Below are positions 45,675 through 54,670 of a DNA stretch of 64,000 nt, in pieces; the stretch's first letter is position 1, and every line of letters starts with the position of its first letter. The notes beneath the pieces are model-generated. The model made no database searches and was not told the DNA's origin. It saw only the letters and a list, made by a program, of their open reading frames with translations. The DNA comes from Bradyrhizobium sp. (GTDB taxonomy: Bacteria; Pseudomonadota; Alphaproteobacteria; Rhizobiales; Xanthobacteraceae): assembly GCF_016213215.1 (NCBI RefSeq), contig NZ_JACRAW010000113.1, forward strand, positions 1-64,000, written 5' to 3'. The position numbers were made by a program, and so were the translations under genes.

Positions 45675-46226
45675 GCTGACGTCGTTCACCAGCGCTCCGG
45701 TCGTGGTGAGGACGTTGCCACGGGGACAGCAGTAGACGTCACCCGCTGGTCATAGGTGAAGTCCTCGCGGGAGAAGGTGCCGTCTGTGCGGGCCGACTTG
45801 TCGAACACTGTAACGTGTGGCTCGATCCCGTGCTCGTGGACCACCAGCCGAGCATCTCGGCCGAGCCATAGCCGCTGTCGCCGAGGAGCCGGCTCGGATA
45901 GAGATCGAACCGTTCGAGCGAACGCTCAATCATGCGCTTGGCAGCCAACACGTCCGCCTGCCGGATTGCCGTGGTCGCCTCGACATCGACGATGATCGCG
46001 TTCTCGACGTCGATCAGGTAGTTCGTCGAGTAGGCGAAGAAGGCTTGGCTGCCGTGCGCCCCCGTCCAGCGCGCCGCCGGGTCAGAGGGGGACACGAACT
46101 TCGGCGTGACTTCGGTCGCCGCTCCGAAAGCGGCATCGTCGAGGACAGCCAGATACTCATCGATTGCTCGGCCAGCGGCCTCCGGCGGAAGTCCCTTGTC
46201 GCCTTCAATCCCCTTCTTGCGTAAAC
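45675..46226 (-). mobile_element. IS1182-like transposase fragment, copy 2
   Basis: A longer piece. GDKGLPPEAAGRAIDEYLAV at its start, FFAYSTNYLIDVENAIIVDV and the catalytic-region LLGDSGYGSAEMLGW are readable. After a frameshift GIEPHVTVFDKSARTDGTFS and TYDQRVYCCPRGNVLTTTGA follow. N-terminal domain and C-terminus are lost, so it is inactive. Confidence 0.75.
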
Positions 46227-46364
46227 TGAGTTTTCCAGCAGCCTGCGCATCCGCGCGATCTCGTTGCGGACTCAATCCAGCTTCACAGCGCGGTCGATGA
46301 ACCGACAGGCTCCATCGCGCGGATTGAAAAGGGCTTCCTGCGCCTTTCGCTCGTTACCTGTCCC

Positions 46365-47219
46365 GTGGCGCTCTATCCGGCCGCGGCCGATGCCGAGAAG
46401 ATCAGCTTCAACCAGATTAACAGGAATACCGGGCATCGCATCCGTTACCTGCGCGTCGACGCCGAGACCGGCGAGGAGGTGGCGAAAGAGGACATCGTCA
46501 AGGGCTATGCGGTCGACAAGGACACCTATCTCGAGGTGACGAAGGAGGAGCTGGAGAACATCGCGCTGGATTCGACGCGCACCATCGAGGTCGACGAGTT
46601 CGTCCACCGCGAGGAGATCGATCCGCGCTACCTGATCCGGCCCTACTACCTGCGGCCGGATGGCAAGGTCGGCCACGACGCCTTTGCGGTGATCCGTGAG
46701 ACCATCCGCGACATGGACATGGTCGCGATCGGGCGCGTGGTGCTGACAACCCGCGAGCACATCATCGCGCTCGAACCGCTGGACAAGGGCCTCGTCGGCA
46801 CGCTGCTGCGCTATCCCTACGAGGTCCGCTCCGAGCGGGAGTATTTCGAGGACATCGAGGACGTGAAGCTGACCAAGGACATGCTCGATCTCGCCGGGCA
46901 TATCGTGAACAAGAAGTCGGCGCATTTCGAGCCCGAGAAGTTCGAGGACCACTACGAGGCGGCGTTGGCCGAGCTGATTAGCCAAAAACGCGCCGGCCGG
47001 TCGATCACCGCGAAGGCGAAGCCCGCCGCCGGCAACGTTGTCGACCTGATGGAGGCGCTGCGCCGGAGCGTCGGCCAGGAGCAGCAGACGTCAAAGGGTT
47101 CGAAGAAGCCAAAGAAGACCGCGGCGGGACAAAAGGAGATGCTCCTACCGATCGCAGGCAAGCAACCGGCGCGGGAAACGGCCGCGAAGAAGCCGAAGAC
47201 GCGGCGCAAGTCGGCCTAG
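46365..47219 (+). CDS. ku: Ku DNA end-binding protein, 5' end lost
   Basis: 284 residues from GTG 46365. The Ku core is well kept (KISFNQINRNTGHRIRYLRV, then EDIVKGYAVDKDTYLEV and RPYYLRPDGKVGHDAFAVIR) and the lysine-rich C-terminal tail is present. Bacterial Ku binds double-strand ends and recruits LigD. Homologues begin about 20 residues earlier. The coding for KGFLRLSLVTCP is present just upstream in frame, but no ATG, GTG or TTG precedes it back to a TGA at 46227. The normal start was lost at the junction with the transposase fragment. A protein from GTG 46365 would lack the first beta strand and may not fold well. Confidence 0.8.
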   Translation: MALYPAAADAEKISFNQINRNTGHRIRYLRVDAETGEEVAKEDIVKGYAVDKDTYLEVTKEELENIALDSTRTIEVDEFVHREEIDPRYLIRPYYLRPDGKVGHDAFAVIRETIRDMDMVAIGRVVLTTREHIIALEPLDKGLVGTLLRYPYEVRSEREYFEDIEDVKLTKDMLDLAGHIVNKKSAHFEPEKFEDHYEAALAELISQKRAGRSITAKAKPAAGNVVDLMEALRRSVGQEQQTSKGSKKPKKTAAGQKEMLLPIAGKQPARETAAKKPKTRRKSA

Positions 47220-47533
47220 ACCTGCGGCGGGCATTCTGGGCAGGTGTCGCCAATTGAATCCAGCACGTCCCGAACCTCTGCCGCAGGCTGCTCCGGAGCG
47301 ACGCGGCTGGCGGCTCCCGAGCTGCAACGGCGAGGGCGCGCTCGCGGGCGTAGGCCCCGTGCAGGCCGCATGCGTTTGGGCGTCATTAACCCTGTTATAA
47401 GACTACCTCGCCGCTGCTGCGAGCAAGTCAGTTCTGCCGCTAACCCGCCTAATTGGATCCTAAAAATCGTTCTGCGATGTGGGCAGATTCTTTCGCCCGC
47501 CTCGGATCAAACTTCTTCGTGTTGGAAGAGTGG
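47220..47533. other. intergenic region
   Basis: The region between ku and the next gene. No ORF with a credible start or domain. The GC content falls noticeably toward its 3' end, where the following AT-richer genes begin. Confidence 0.4.
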
Positions 47534-48016
47534 ATGATGATGAGGGTGGGTCTCATCGTTGTTGGCCTCAGCGCACTTGCTATCATGGAGCTGGCGACAC
47601 CACCACGCACGACAACAAGTGCGCCGGATCGGTTTGAGCAATTAGCGCTCGACGCAAGCATCGAAACCTTGGAGATGGTTGATAGGCGCGAAGTCCACCA
47701 TTTGCAGCATGAATCATTAGTTGCGGAGATTTCACCTGTTGAACCAACGTCAACCCCGAATCTGGCGGCCATAATTTCAGAAAAGGATTTGAGCACTGTT
47801 CAGCTTGGTACAAACGACAAAAAACACGTTGTCAAAAAGCTAAGCCCTAAGCCCAAGTATACAACTGGTAAAAGAACTCGGCCTAAGCTCATAAATTCCA
47901 ACAGAGCTCCAAAGACGGAGCGATTTGATGCGATGGTCGAGCACAAGCCGTGTCGTCCGGGTGCGTTCGATGGCCTGCTCAAAGCATTGAACTTGTCCTC
48001 CCGATGCCGAACCTAG
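47534..48016 (+). CDS. membrane-anchored protein of unknown function
   Basis: About 160 residues from the ATG cluster at 47534 (MMMRVGLIVVGLSALAIMEL), which begins a single hydrophobic helix. The rest is polar, Lys/Thr-rich, ending in KPCRPGAFDGLLKALNLSSR. Base composition is lower in GC than the catabolic loci, hinting at a different origin. It overlaps the broken transglycosylase gene by 13 bases. I do not recognise the family. Confidence 0.5.
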   Translation: MMMRVGLIVVGLSALAIMELATPPRTTTSAPDRFEQLALDASIETLEMVDRREVHHLQHESLVAEISPVEPTSTPNLAAIISEKDLSTVQLGTNDKKHVVKKLSPKPKYTTGKRTRPKLINSNRAPKTERFDAMVEHKPCRPGAFDGLLKALNLSSRCRT

Positions 48017-48707
48017 CCCAACGATTCTTGTGCAATATCGAGCCAGGCAGCGCCAGACCGACACCCTTGGCCCAGGCCCCAAAGCAGACAGAAGCACGGC
48101 CGAAATCACGGCGCCCCGCCCCGACGAGCGGTGGGCCGCGAGAGTCGGTTTGCGTGGCAATCGCGGCGATCGTCTTGACGGCGGCGATTGCGTCGGCTGC
48201 GATCCTAAGTTCCTACATTATTCGCAGTACTCACCCAAACCGTCAGACAATCGAGGCAATAGACATCAAGGCTCTGGTGGAGCGCATCATCAAAGTCGAA
48301 TCGACGGGAGTTGCGGATAAGAGAAATAAGCATTCCAGCGCTACAGGGGCTGGTCAATTTCTTGATGACACCTGGCTTGAAGCGGTCCGAAAGCATCGCC
48401 GCGATCTGATCAAAGGTCGCAGTGATCCAGAACTCTTAAAGCTACGGCAGGACCCAGAACTACTCGGGAAATCATTACGCGGCTGGTTGAGCAATATGCT
48501 AAGACTTTACGAAACGGGGTCTGCCTCTCACGCCGGGTTCTCTCTATCTAACCTATTTCGCGTCCGTCCGGCGCCGTGGCTCTGCTATCCGGCGCAGAAG
48601 ATGCCGACGCCGCTTCCCTTATGGCCGCCGCTGACGTGACAGGCCGGACCACCCGCCAACTCGCGGCCCACTCCGGTGGGGCCCTTTTCGTGACTGCAGA
48701 GGGCTAG
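48004..48707 (+). pseudogene. lytic transglycosylase-like gene, frameshifted
   Basis: One membrane helix (about residues 55-75) is followed by LVERIIKVESTGVADKRNKH, then SSATGAGQFLDDTWLEAVRK, which is a transglycosylase-type fold (catalytic Glu in KVESTG). After the GKSL segment the frame slips repeatedly: KRGLPLTPGSLYLTYFAS is read in one frame and GAVALLSGAEDADAASLMAA, ending ALFVTAEG-stop at 48707, in another. The gene was intact once. Confidence 0.7.
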
Positions 48708-48751
48708 TCGGACACGCCCTTCCTCCCCGCACGGCACGGCATTCAATGCGA

Positions 48752-48862
48752 TCAGCTGTCCGACCACCATAGGAGGATGCCGCCGATCGCAATCGGGCCT
48801 AAGCCAGCAGCCAGTGCAGCCCAGAAGGCCCGTTCATGAACGATGTCAAATCCTCCGATCAT
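48752..48862 (-). CDS. possible 36-residue hydrophobic peptide
   Basis: The frame starts ATG 48862 (MIGGFDIVHERAFWAALAAG) and ends in a helix LGPIAIGGILLWW with stop at 48754-48752. A clear membrane helix but no good ribosome site, and it abuts a decayed ligase. It may be a leftover rather than a gene. Confidence 0.25.
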   Translation of the reverse strand: MIGGFDIVHERAFWAALAAGLGPIAIGGILLWWSDS

Positions 48863-49098
48863 GGCCTGATAACGGCGCCGGTGCTTGCGGGTTCAGTCCA
48901 TTTGACCGCTTCATCGCGGGATGTTTTCGGTTCTTGACGTTGACCCAGCCCTTTTGCGGCCGCCTCGATAGGGCCTATCCGGTGCTTCGACACCAAAGGC
49001 CCCCCGCTTGCCCTCCCGGTGGATCGCACGCGGCAACTGTCAGACTTGATTTCGTGAGCCAGTCGCGCGGCCGGGACCGCTTCGCCAAGGTCAGGCAA
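48863..49098 (-). pseudogene. ATP-dependent DNA ligase remnant with internal deletion
   Basis: From the 5' side, AARLAHEIKSDSCRV is a decayed form of the ligase nucleotidyl-lysine motif region (EIKxDGxR). It then jumps to LVSKHRIGPIEAAAKG, and in a second frame GWVNVKNRKHPAM, which is the end of a LigD-type ligase domain. Most of the enzyme is deleted. The 5' flank is the repeat at 49030-49290. Confidence 0.6.
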
Positions 49099-49290
49099 GA
49101 AGTCAAATCAAATGGGCAACGTATTGGCTGGAGATATGGGTTCAGGATTAAAGACGGCTCCAGCCTGATACCAAGCTGGAGCCGTGAGGTGTGCGCTTTG
49201 CCGGGCAACTTGGAGCAGACGTGAGTCATCACGCAAAGCGCCACACTCACGTTGCGGGACGCACGCCTATTCCGTCCTTAACAAATGTAT
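49030..49290 (-). repeat. about 260-bp dispersed repeat with 11-bp hairpin, copy 1
   Basis: Matches 63160-63422 in the same orientation with scattered changes. The best-kept core is the inverted repeat ACGGCTCCAGC (49154-49164) and GCTGGAGCCGT (49175-49185) around a 10-base loop, then AACTTGGAGCAGACG and TTCCGTCCT blocks. In both copies it directly adjoins the 5' side of a minus-strand DNA ligase fragment, so it may carry that gene's upstream region. Confidence 0.75.
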
Positions 49291-49580
49291 GTCCAACGGC
49301 CCTTCGCTACGGTCGTAAATGCCGCTCATCTGCGCGGGGGTCAGGCGAAGGCCAAGCAGCGTCGCCAAGGACGAGACGACGCTACTTTGTTCAGTGTGCC
49401 TGCGTTTGCATTTATGAACCGCGAGAAGGTCATATTGCTGGGCAGAGAAGCAGGGGTGATGGAGGGAACGGCCCCAACTCTCAGAACGAGAGCTGAGGCC
49501 GCCGTCTGCTTCGGCTGTCGGGGCACCCGAAGCAAGCGTTTTCCCGCGCCGCTGCTATCTCGCCGCTGTTCTCATCTGTC
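49186..49580. other. intergenic region (overlaps the repeat to 49290)
   Basis: After the repeat there is no gene that I can support. Short frames have no start signals or motifs. Confidence 0.4.
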
Positions 49581-49673
49581 CTAATTAATGATTATCAACA
49601 GAGACATGGCACTGAGGAACACAAAGAAACCTGCCACCGTACTAACGAACAACGCTCGCTCTACTCCGTCCAT
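49581..49673 (-). CDS. 30-residue membrane peptide
   Basis: Reading MDGVERALFVSTVAGFFVFL then SAMSLLIIIN-stop: one continuous hydrophobic helix behind a short acidic/basic N-terminus. GGAGG lies 8 bases before the ATG, a strong site. Too short for ordinary gene finders. No homologue recognised; similar tiny helices occur as accessory subunits of membrane complexes. It stands alone, so the partner is unknown. Confidence 0.45.
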   Translation of the reverse strand: MDGVERALFVSTVAGFFVFLSAMSLLIIIN

Positions 49674-50018
49674 GGACGTTTCCTCCCTGTCCACAGCCAT
49701 GTTGCAGGTTGTTGAGACGGCTCGTCTGTTCGCTTGTTAACGCAACAGCGCAGAAATTTTCGGCACGATACCACTTGGCTCAGCAGATACTGAAGACGCG
49801 GACAACCTCGAACGCCCAAGGCCGAGAGCTGATCGTGCAAACTATGGAAGCACATTGATGATGTAGATTGAGTTTTCCGCAGGAGGACCAGATGGAGAGC
49901 GCGCTACCGCCTGGATCAGCTTCTCCGTCCGCGTTTCAAGGACCAAACTGGCAGGCGCTGCGCTTATCCGCGCAAATGAGCTGTACGATCAACTCGATCT
50001 GCTCGATTGCGCCGTTCC
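49674..50018. other. intergenic region upstream of the small membrane peptide
   Basis: Holds the ribosome site of the 30-residue ORF. Nothing else supported. Confidence 0.4.
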
Positions 50019-50203
50019 CTAAGCTGCATCAGGTGCAGATTGCTTTTCGAGGGCTCGTTCGACCTCCTGCGCCAGAACTGTGAGGGTTCAGCAAAGTGTG
50101 CGAACAGATCGCGTTTCTTGGGGTCCGTGGCAAGATCGCGGATCAGGGCACATTCGGCCGCGTCGGTGCGGAGCTTTTCTGCCTGCGCGTTCATGTCCTG
50201 CAT
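50019..50203 (-). pseudogene. small conserved hypothetical gene, one frameshift
   Basis: MQDMNAQAEKLRTDAAECAL then IRDLATDPKKRDLFAHFAE is the start of a short helical protein common in rhizobial genomes. After AE one base is gained; shifting restores LTVLAQEVERALEKQSAPDA to a TAG at 50021-50019. Function of the family unknown. Confidence 0.6.
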
Positions 50204-50719
50204 CGGCTGCTCTCCCTTGTTGATGCCAGCCAAGCGACAGCCGGCTATCTTCGGGGCTTCAAACCGGGGAAAGTCAACCGATTTGGGCGGCGTCCTCGAT
50301 GGTGCGGTCTGAGTGATCAGTCCGAAAACAGCGAGGCCCGACGTGCAGATCCCCGATCGCGTCATGTGCGAACGGACGTATGTCTCTGAGGTCTTTAACC
50401 TTTGTTATCCCGATGGGCTGCTTGCCTTGACAGATCAGGTGCCCAATCGAAAGGATCAGCGCGGGGGGCTCCGTATCGTAGCGGTGGAGCACTATGACCG
50501 TCCTCGATGATACTGACCATCTTTCTGGGCTGGTCACCGCAACCGGCGATGCCGCGAACAGAGGCTGCCCGGAATGCGGCGATAGGGCCTCAGAAGATAA
50601 GCGGTTCGTTTTCTACACACCATGCAGACGCCACTCACGTCAGGAGCGCGGCGCGTTCTGCATCGTCGAATGCCACGCCGTCTACTTACGGCCAGAAGCC
50701 GAGAATGCGGGGGCAGCCG
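50204..50719. other. intergenic region with no supported gene
   Basis: A short phrase TTTCTGGGCTGG near 50519 also occurs at 50858 inside the following gene, perhaps a partial old copy. No ORF here has convincing coding features. Confidence 0.4.
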
Positions 50720-51052
50720 ATGTTCTACATGCTTGACGATCAGTTCCAGCCGGCTCCCATTGGCGATGACATCCTTGAATTCATCGCCTTCGAGAAAGCA
50801 CATCCGGACCGGATCAAGCTCGCTGAGGATCGGGTCCGGGACGTGCATGTCCGCACGATCTTTCTGGGCTGGGATCATGCGCAGCCCAGTTACAACGAGC
50901 CGCTCCTCTTTGAAACTATGGTCTTCCGGGGTGGAAGCCCGGAAGCTCATTGGCGCCACTCGACATTTGAAGAAGCAATGGCTTGGCACGCAAAGATCGT
51001 CGAGATCGTGATCGGCCTGAAAGCAGAGTCCGATGCATTGATGATGACGTGA
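50720..51052 (+). CDS. small hypothetical protein, phage/accessory type
   Basis: About 110 residues starting MFYMLDDQFQPAPIGDDILE, with GGGGGC about 6 bases before the ATG; ATG 50705 is in frame. The middle TIFLGWDHAQPSYNEPLLFE and the tail HSTFEEAMAWHAKIVEIV resemble a family of short proteins found in prophage and accessory regions. No known function. It is intact, unlike most neighbours. Confidence 0.55.
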   Translation: MFYMLDDQFQPAPIGDDILEFIAFEKAHPDRIKLAEDRVRDVHVRTIFLGWDHAQPSYNEPLLFETMVFRGGSPEAHWRHSTFEEAMAWHAKIVEIVIGLKAESDALMMT

Positions 51053-51210
51053 TCTCTTGGTGCGTGAGTCGGATCGGGCCGATCGCGGTGCCTTCATTAA
51101 AGGCAGTTAAGTCCGCTTCGGGGCATTCAGTCTTGGCGCTCGCATCGCGGCGTCCGCTTTGCCTTTCTGCGCGTACACAGCTCCATGACGTCAGAGACAG
51201 CCGGCAAACC

Positions 51211-51652
51211 TCAATCATAGAAGCCCGGCGCCATCTTTAGGCTGTCGCGTTGCACCTTGTCATGGTTGTTCCAAAAGTTGCGCCTTTTCCTTGGCGAGAA
51301 TATTAGCTATCCGCTGCAGGGAGGCGGAGGTCTGCTCCTTGTTGAAATTGATGTCAGGTACGCGGCGGTTTTCCCAATTGTCCTTGAAATGGACGGCGTC
51401 GCCCGAGAGCAGGAGCACGCCGGTGTTGGGCAGTTTGATCAAAAGCGATTGATGGCCGGGCGTGTGCCCGGGGGTCGCGATGAGAATCACACTGCCGTCG
51501 CTAAAGACATCATGGTCGCCCTCCAGCTTGTCGACCCGGATGGTCCGTCTTGAAGTGTCCGGGCGAAGGGGCGAGGGCCACTCATATTCGCGCACCGGAG
51601 AGCCCTCGGAGCCGCATACGTACAAAACTGTGGTGGATCTTGAGATGAGCAA
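51211..51652 (-). pseudogene. metallo-beta-lactamase-fold lactonase-like gene, truncated and frameshifted
   Basis: HDVFSDGSVILIATPGHTPG and GVLLLSGDAVHFKDNWENRR are the C-terminal half of an acyl-homoserine-lactonase-type hydrolase. Near 51280 a frameshift interrupts it; the other frame gives NNHDKVQRDSLKMAPGFYD-stop at 51211. The HxHxDH half is missing. Different from the intact lactonase at 2817. Confidence 0.7.
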
Positions 51653-51839
51653 AAGCGCATCTCGACGCGTTTGCGTTCATCCCGCAACTTAAGGAAGCGC
51701 TTTGGCCGACGAGCCGTCGCGCGTTGACCGGTCTCGGGCGGCGCGCCTGTTTGGAACACATAAATAGGAACGCTCGAAATACCGAAGGTCGGATCGCTAT
51801 GTATCACCGGATTGTGAGGTAAGGTCATGATGAAACATG

Positions 51840-52052
51840 ATGGATTATATGTCGTTCGGAATGACGGGCGGGATGGGAATCGGGTGGGTTCTCCTACTTG
51901 TTTTCCTCGTGCTGGGATTGCTGCCTGATCAATTATCTGGGAGCTTGATCGAATTGACGTCCCGATGTGGGAGCAACGTCCCTACAGCAGTAAGTTCCAG
52001 TCTACAATTCAGTAGCCGGTCGACTGGTCCCGCCACCACCGGGAAGTGTTGA
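51840..52052 (+). CDS. small membrane protein, probably with a disrupted tail
   Basis: MDYMSFGMTGGMGIGWVLLL then VFLVLGLLPDQL resembles the short Met/Gly-rich single-helix proteins of the SHOCT-like type. After the helix the sequence becomes unlike the family, so the 3' part may be frameshifted or replaced. No strong ribosome site. Confidence 0.35.
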   Translation: MDYMSFGMTGGMGIGWVLLLVFLVLGLLPDQLSGSLIELTSRCGSNVPTAVSSSLQFSSRSTGPATTGKC

Positions 52053-52183
52053 AGATACTGCGAAGCATCGGAACTTTCGTTCGTCCGTAAGATTGGATCG
52101 GCCATGCGGAGTTGCGATCTCCCCACGAGGCGACATGCCCATCGCGTCCGTTAAGTAATTGGCAGCGTAAAAAGGAAAAGGCT

Positions 52184-53068
52184 ATGAAGCGGCCCCTCAC
52201 ATTCGTCGCGCTAAGCACCGCTCTGCTAATTTCCCTGCCCGCCCGCGCCGCTGACATCGAGTGGAAGAAGGTAGACGCCGCACTTGGCAAGGCCGCCGCC
52301 GTCAGCGGCGAGGTTCATCGCTATGGGCTGCCGCGTTCGGACCTGCACGTCACGTTGGACGGCATCGCCATTAAGCCCGCGCTAGCACTCGGCGGCTGGG
52401 TCACCTTCGCGCCGATGCATGGCGAGGCCATGGTGATGGGCGACCTTGTCCTACTCGAAACCGAGATCACGCCCGTGATGACCAAATTGATGGACAGCGG
52501 GTTCGAGATCACCGCGGTTCACAACCACATCCTGCGTGCCTCGCCCGCCACTCTCTACATGCACATCGCCGGGCACGGTGATCCGGAGAAGATGGCGGCA
52601 AGCATTCGCGCGGCTCTTTCCTCCGCTAGCAAGACGCCGTTCGATCCACCGGCGACTACCGCAGCGCCAATTGTCGATCTCGACACCGCCAAGATCGATG
52701 AGGCGATGGGCGCGAAGGGCACCGCCAATGGAGGCGTCTATCAGTTTGGCATCCCGCGCCGCGAATCCACGACTCAGGGGGGCATGCAGGTCAATGCCGC
52801 GCTTGGCGGCGCCAACGCCATCAACTTTCAGCCAACCGACGCTGGCAAGGCGGCCATCACCGGCGATTTCTTGGTGACGGGCAACGAAGTCAATCCCTTG
52901 ATCCGGGCGCTACGTGCCAGCGACATCGAAGTGACCGCGATCCACAGCCATATGCTTGATGAAGAGCCGCGTATGTTCTTCATTCATTTCTGGGCCAACG
53001 ACGATGCGTTGAAACTGGCGCGCGGCGTCCGCGCCGCGCTCGATAAGACAGCAGTCGCGCTGCACTGA
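52184..53068 (+). CDS. exported DUF1259 (LppY/LpqO-like) protein
   Basis: About 294 residues from ATG 52184, which has AAGGA upstream. A signal peptide (TFVALSTALLISLPARAADI) precedes two homologous DUF1259 halves: first AALGKAAAVSGEVHRYGLPR with ITAVHNHILRASPATLYMHI, second AMGAKGTANGGVYQFGIPRR with VTAIHSHMLDEEPRMFFIHF. The paired HNH and HSH histidine motifs could bind metal. The gene is intact and stands alone. Function unknown. Confidence 0.85.
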   Translation: MKRPLTFVALSTALLISLPARAADIEWKKVDAALGKAAAVSGEVHRYGLPRSDLHVTLDGIAIKPALALGGWVTFAPMHGEAMVMGDLVLLETEITPVMTKLMDSGFEITAVHNHILRASPATLYMHIAGHGDPEKMAASIRAALSSASKTPFDPPATTAAPIVDLDTAKIDEAMGAKGTANGGVYQFGIPRRESTTQGGMQVNAALGGANAINFQPTDAGKAAITGDFLVTGNEVNPLIRALRASDIEVTAIHSHMLDEEPRMFFIHFWANDDALKLARGVRAALDKTAVALH

Positions 53069-53731
53069 TTTTCAAGTGTGAGGGCGACAAGGTAGCCGGT
53101 TATTCTCGGAGAAGTGGCGGCGTAAATATCAGGGGCACAGATCATGGTCAAAAGAGCAATAGCGGTCCTTTGTCTTTTTGTGATGGCTGGCGCGTCGCGG
53201 GGGCGTTGAACTCCAATCTAGTTCAGTGATCGGCTTCGCTCATCTCGCAGCCCATCAAATTGCTCGGATGGATTGCGTCCCACTGTGAACGTCATATCAT
53301 CCTCTGACATGCTTGTGATGCTGCCTGGCATAGTGCTGTTCAGTTTCCAGCACCACAAGTGATGTATTAGTACTTGACGGTTGTGCCCGGGCAACTGAGC
53401 GCAAAGGCATCCACCAAACGTCAAATCCAATTGTTTTCCAACTGAGACAACGCTGAGAGCATTGTTCTGCAACGGTCGTGGAAGCCTGCTGTAATTCGGC
53501 TCCGGTGGGATAAAATGTGACGGCGACACTGCACCGGCTTGACCTAAGCAGGTCAAGCCGGTGGAGCAGGCACGATTGAATGGCGACACTAGGGTCCGAC
53601 GTTCGCTCGAGCGGACGCCTATCGGAGCGATCAATTAAGCCTTCCGCATTGGGAGATGCGGCGCTCCATGACCAGCAGTCCGCTTCCATGTCGAGAGCTG
53701 ATGGTACTTCCTGCGAGAGGGTAGGGGCAAC
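53069..53731. other. intergenic region
   Basis: At 53144 a short frame MVKRAIAVLCLFVMAGASRG looks like the start of a signal peptide cut off by a stop, perhaps a decayed exported protein. Otherwise I see no gene. Confidence 0.4.
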
Positions 53732-54655
53732 CTATACCTGCAGCGTATCGCCGCCCTTCAAATGGAGGATTTCGCGCGCTTCATCGGAGGTCGCAACCTC
53801 GAGTCCCAGACCTTCTATGATCTTGCGGGCGAGGCGCACTTGCTCGGCATTCGATTCCGCCATGCGCCCCGGCGCAGCCCATAGTGAGTCCTCAAGGCCG
53901 ACGCGGATGTTGCCGCCCATCGCTGCTGCCATCGCCGCGATCGGCAGTTGATGGCGTCCGGCGCCGAGCACCGACCAGATAAACCTGTCGCCGAACAGGC
54001 GCTCGGCGGTGCGCTTCATGTGCAGCACGTCCTCCGGATGCGGACCGATGCCGCCCTGCAGCCCGAACACGGTCTGGACAAACAGCGGCGGCTTCACCAA
54101 TCCCTGTTCAAGGAAGTAGTTGAGGTTATAGAGATGCGCGGTGTCGTAGCATTCGAACTCGAAGCGGGTTCCGGTCTCCGACAGCGTCTTCAGCACGAAC
54201 TCGATGTCCTGGAAGGTGTTGCGGAACACGATATCCTTGTTTTCGACGTGCTTGCGCTCCCATTCGTGCTTGAAAGCTTTGAAGCGGTTGAGCATGCCGA
54301 AGAAGCCAAAATTCATCGAGCCCATATTCAGCGAAGCGACCTCGGGCTTGTACACCGCCGCGGGCCGCACGCGTTCGTCAACCGTCATGGTCGGCGCGCC
54401 CCCGGTGGTTAGATTGACGACGCAATTGGAGCGCTGCTTGATGATTTTCAGGAACGGCGCGAAGGCGTCAGGACTCTGGTCGGGCTGGCCCGTCTCCGGA
54501 TTTCGTGCGTGCAGGTGCACGACGGCGGCTCCGGCTTCCGCGGCTTCGACGGCGGCGTCAGCGATCTCCTGCGGGGTCACCGGCAATGCCTTCGACATCG
54601 AGGGGGTGTGGATCGCGCCGGTGACAGCGCAGGTGATGATGACTTTGCGGGCCAT
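53732..54655 (-). CDS. beta-keto acid cleavage enzyme (BKACE, DUF849)
   Basis: A 307-residue TIM-barrel enzyme. KVIITCAVTGAIHTPSMSKA starts it; the zinc ligands are in VVHLHARNPETG (HxH), with NLTTGGAPTM and a late FGLQGGIGPHPED as further family marks. BKACE enzymes condense a beta-keto acid with acetyl-CoA and release acetoacetate plus a CoA ester. It is the last gene of an operon with a dehydrogenase that could form the keto acid. The exact keto acid (for example dehydrocarnitine or 3-keto-5-aminohexanoate) is not decided by sequence. Confidence 0.9.
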   Translation of the reverse strand: MARKVIITCAVTGAIHTPSMSKALPVTPQEIADAAVEAAEAGAAVVHLHARNPETGQPDQSPDAFAPFLKIIKQRSNCVVNLTTGGAPTMTVDERVRPAAVYKPEVASLNMGSMNFGFFGMLNRFKAFKHEWERKHVENKDIVFRNTFQDIEFVLKTLSETGTRFEFECYDTAHLYNLNYFLEQGLVKPPLFVQTVFGLQGGIGPHPEDVLHMKRTAERLFGDRFIWSVLGAGRHQLPIAAMAAAMGGNIRVGLEDSLWAAPGRMAESNAEQVRLARKIIEGLGLEVATSDEAREILHLKGGDTLQV

Positions 54656-54670
54656 GTCGTGATCTCCTTC

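Noticed and set aside
53218..53634. Minus-strand frame of 138 codons as a gene
   Set aside because: No domain, no credible start, and overlapping frames of similar quality on both strands.
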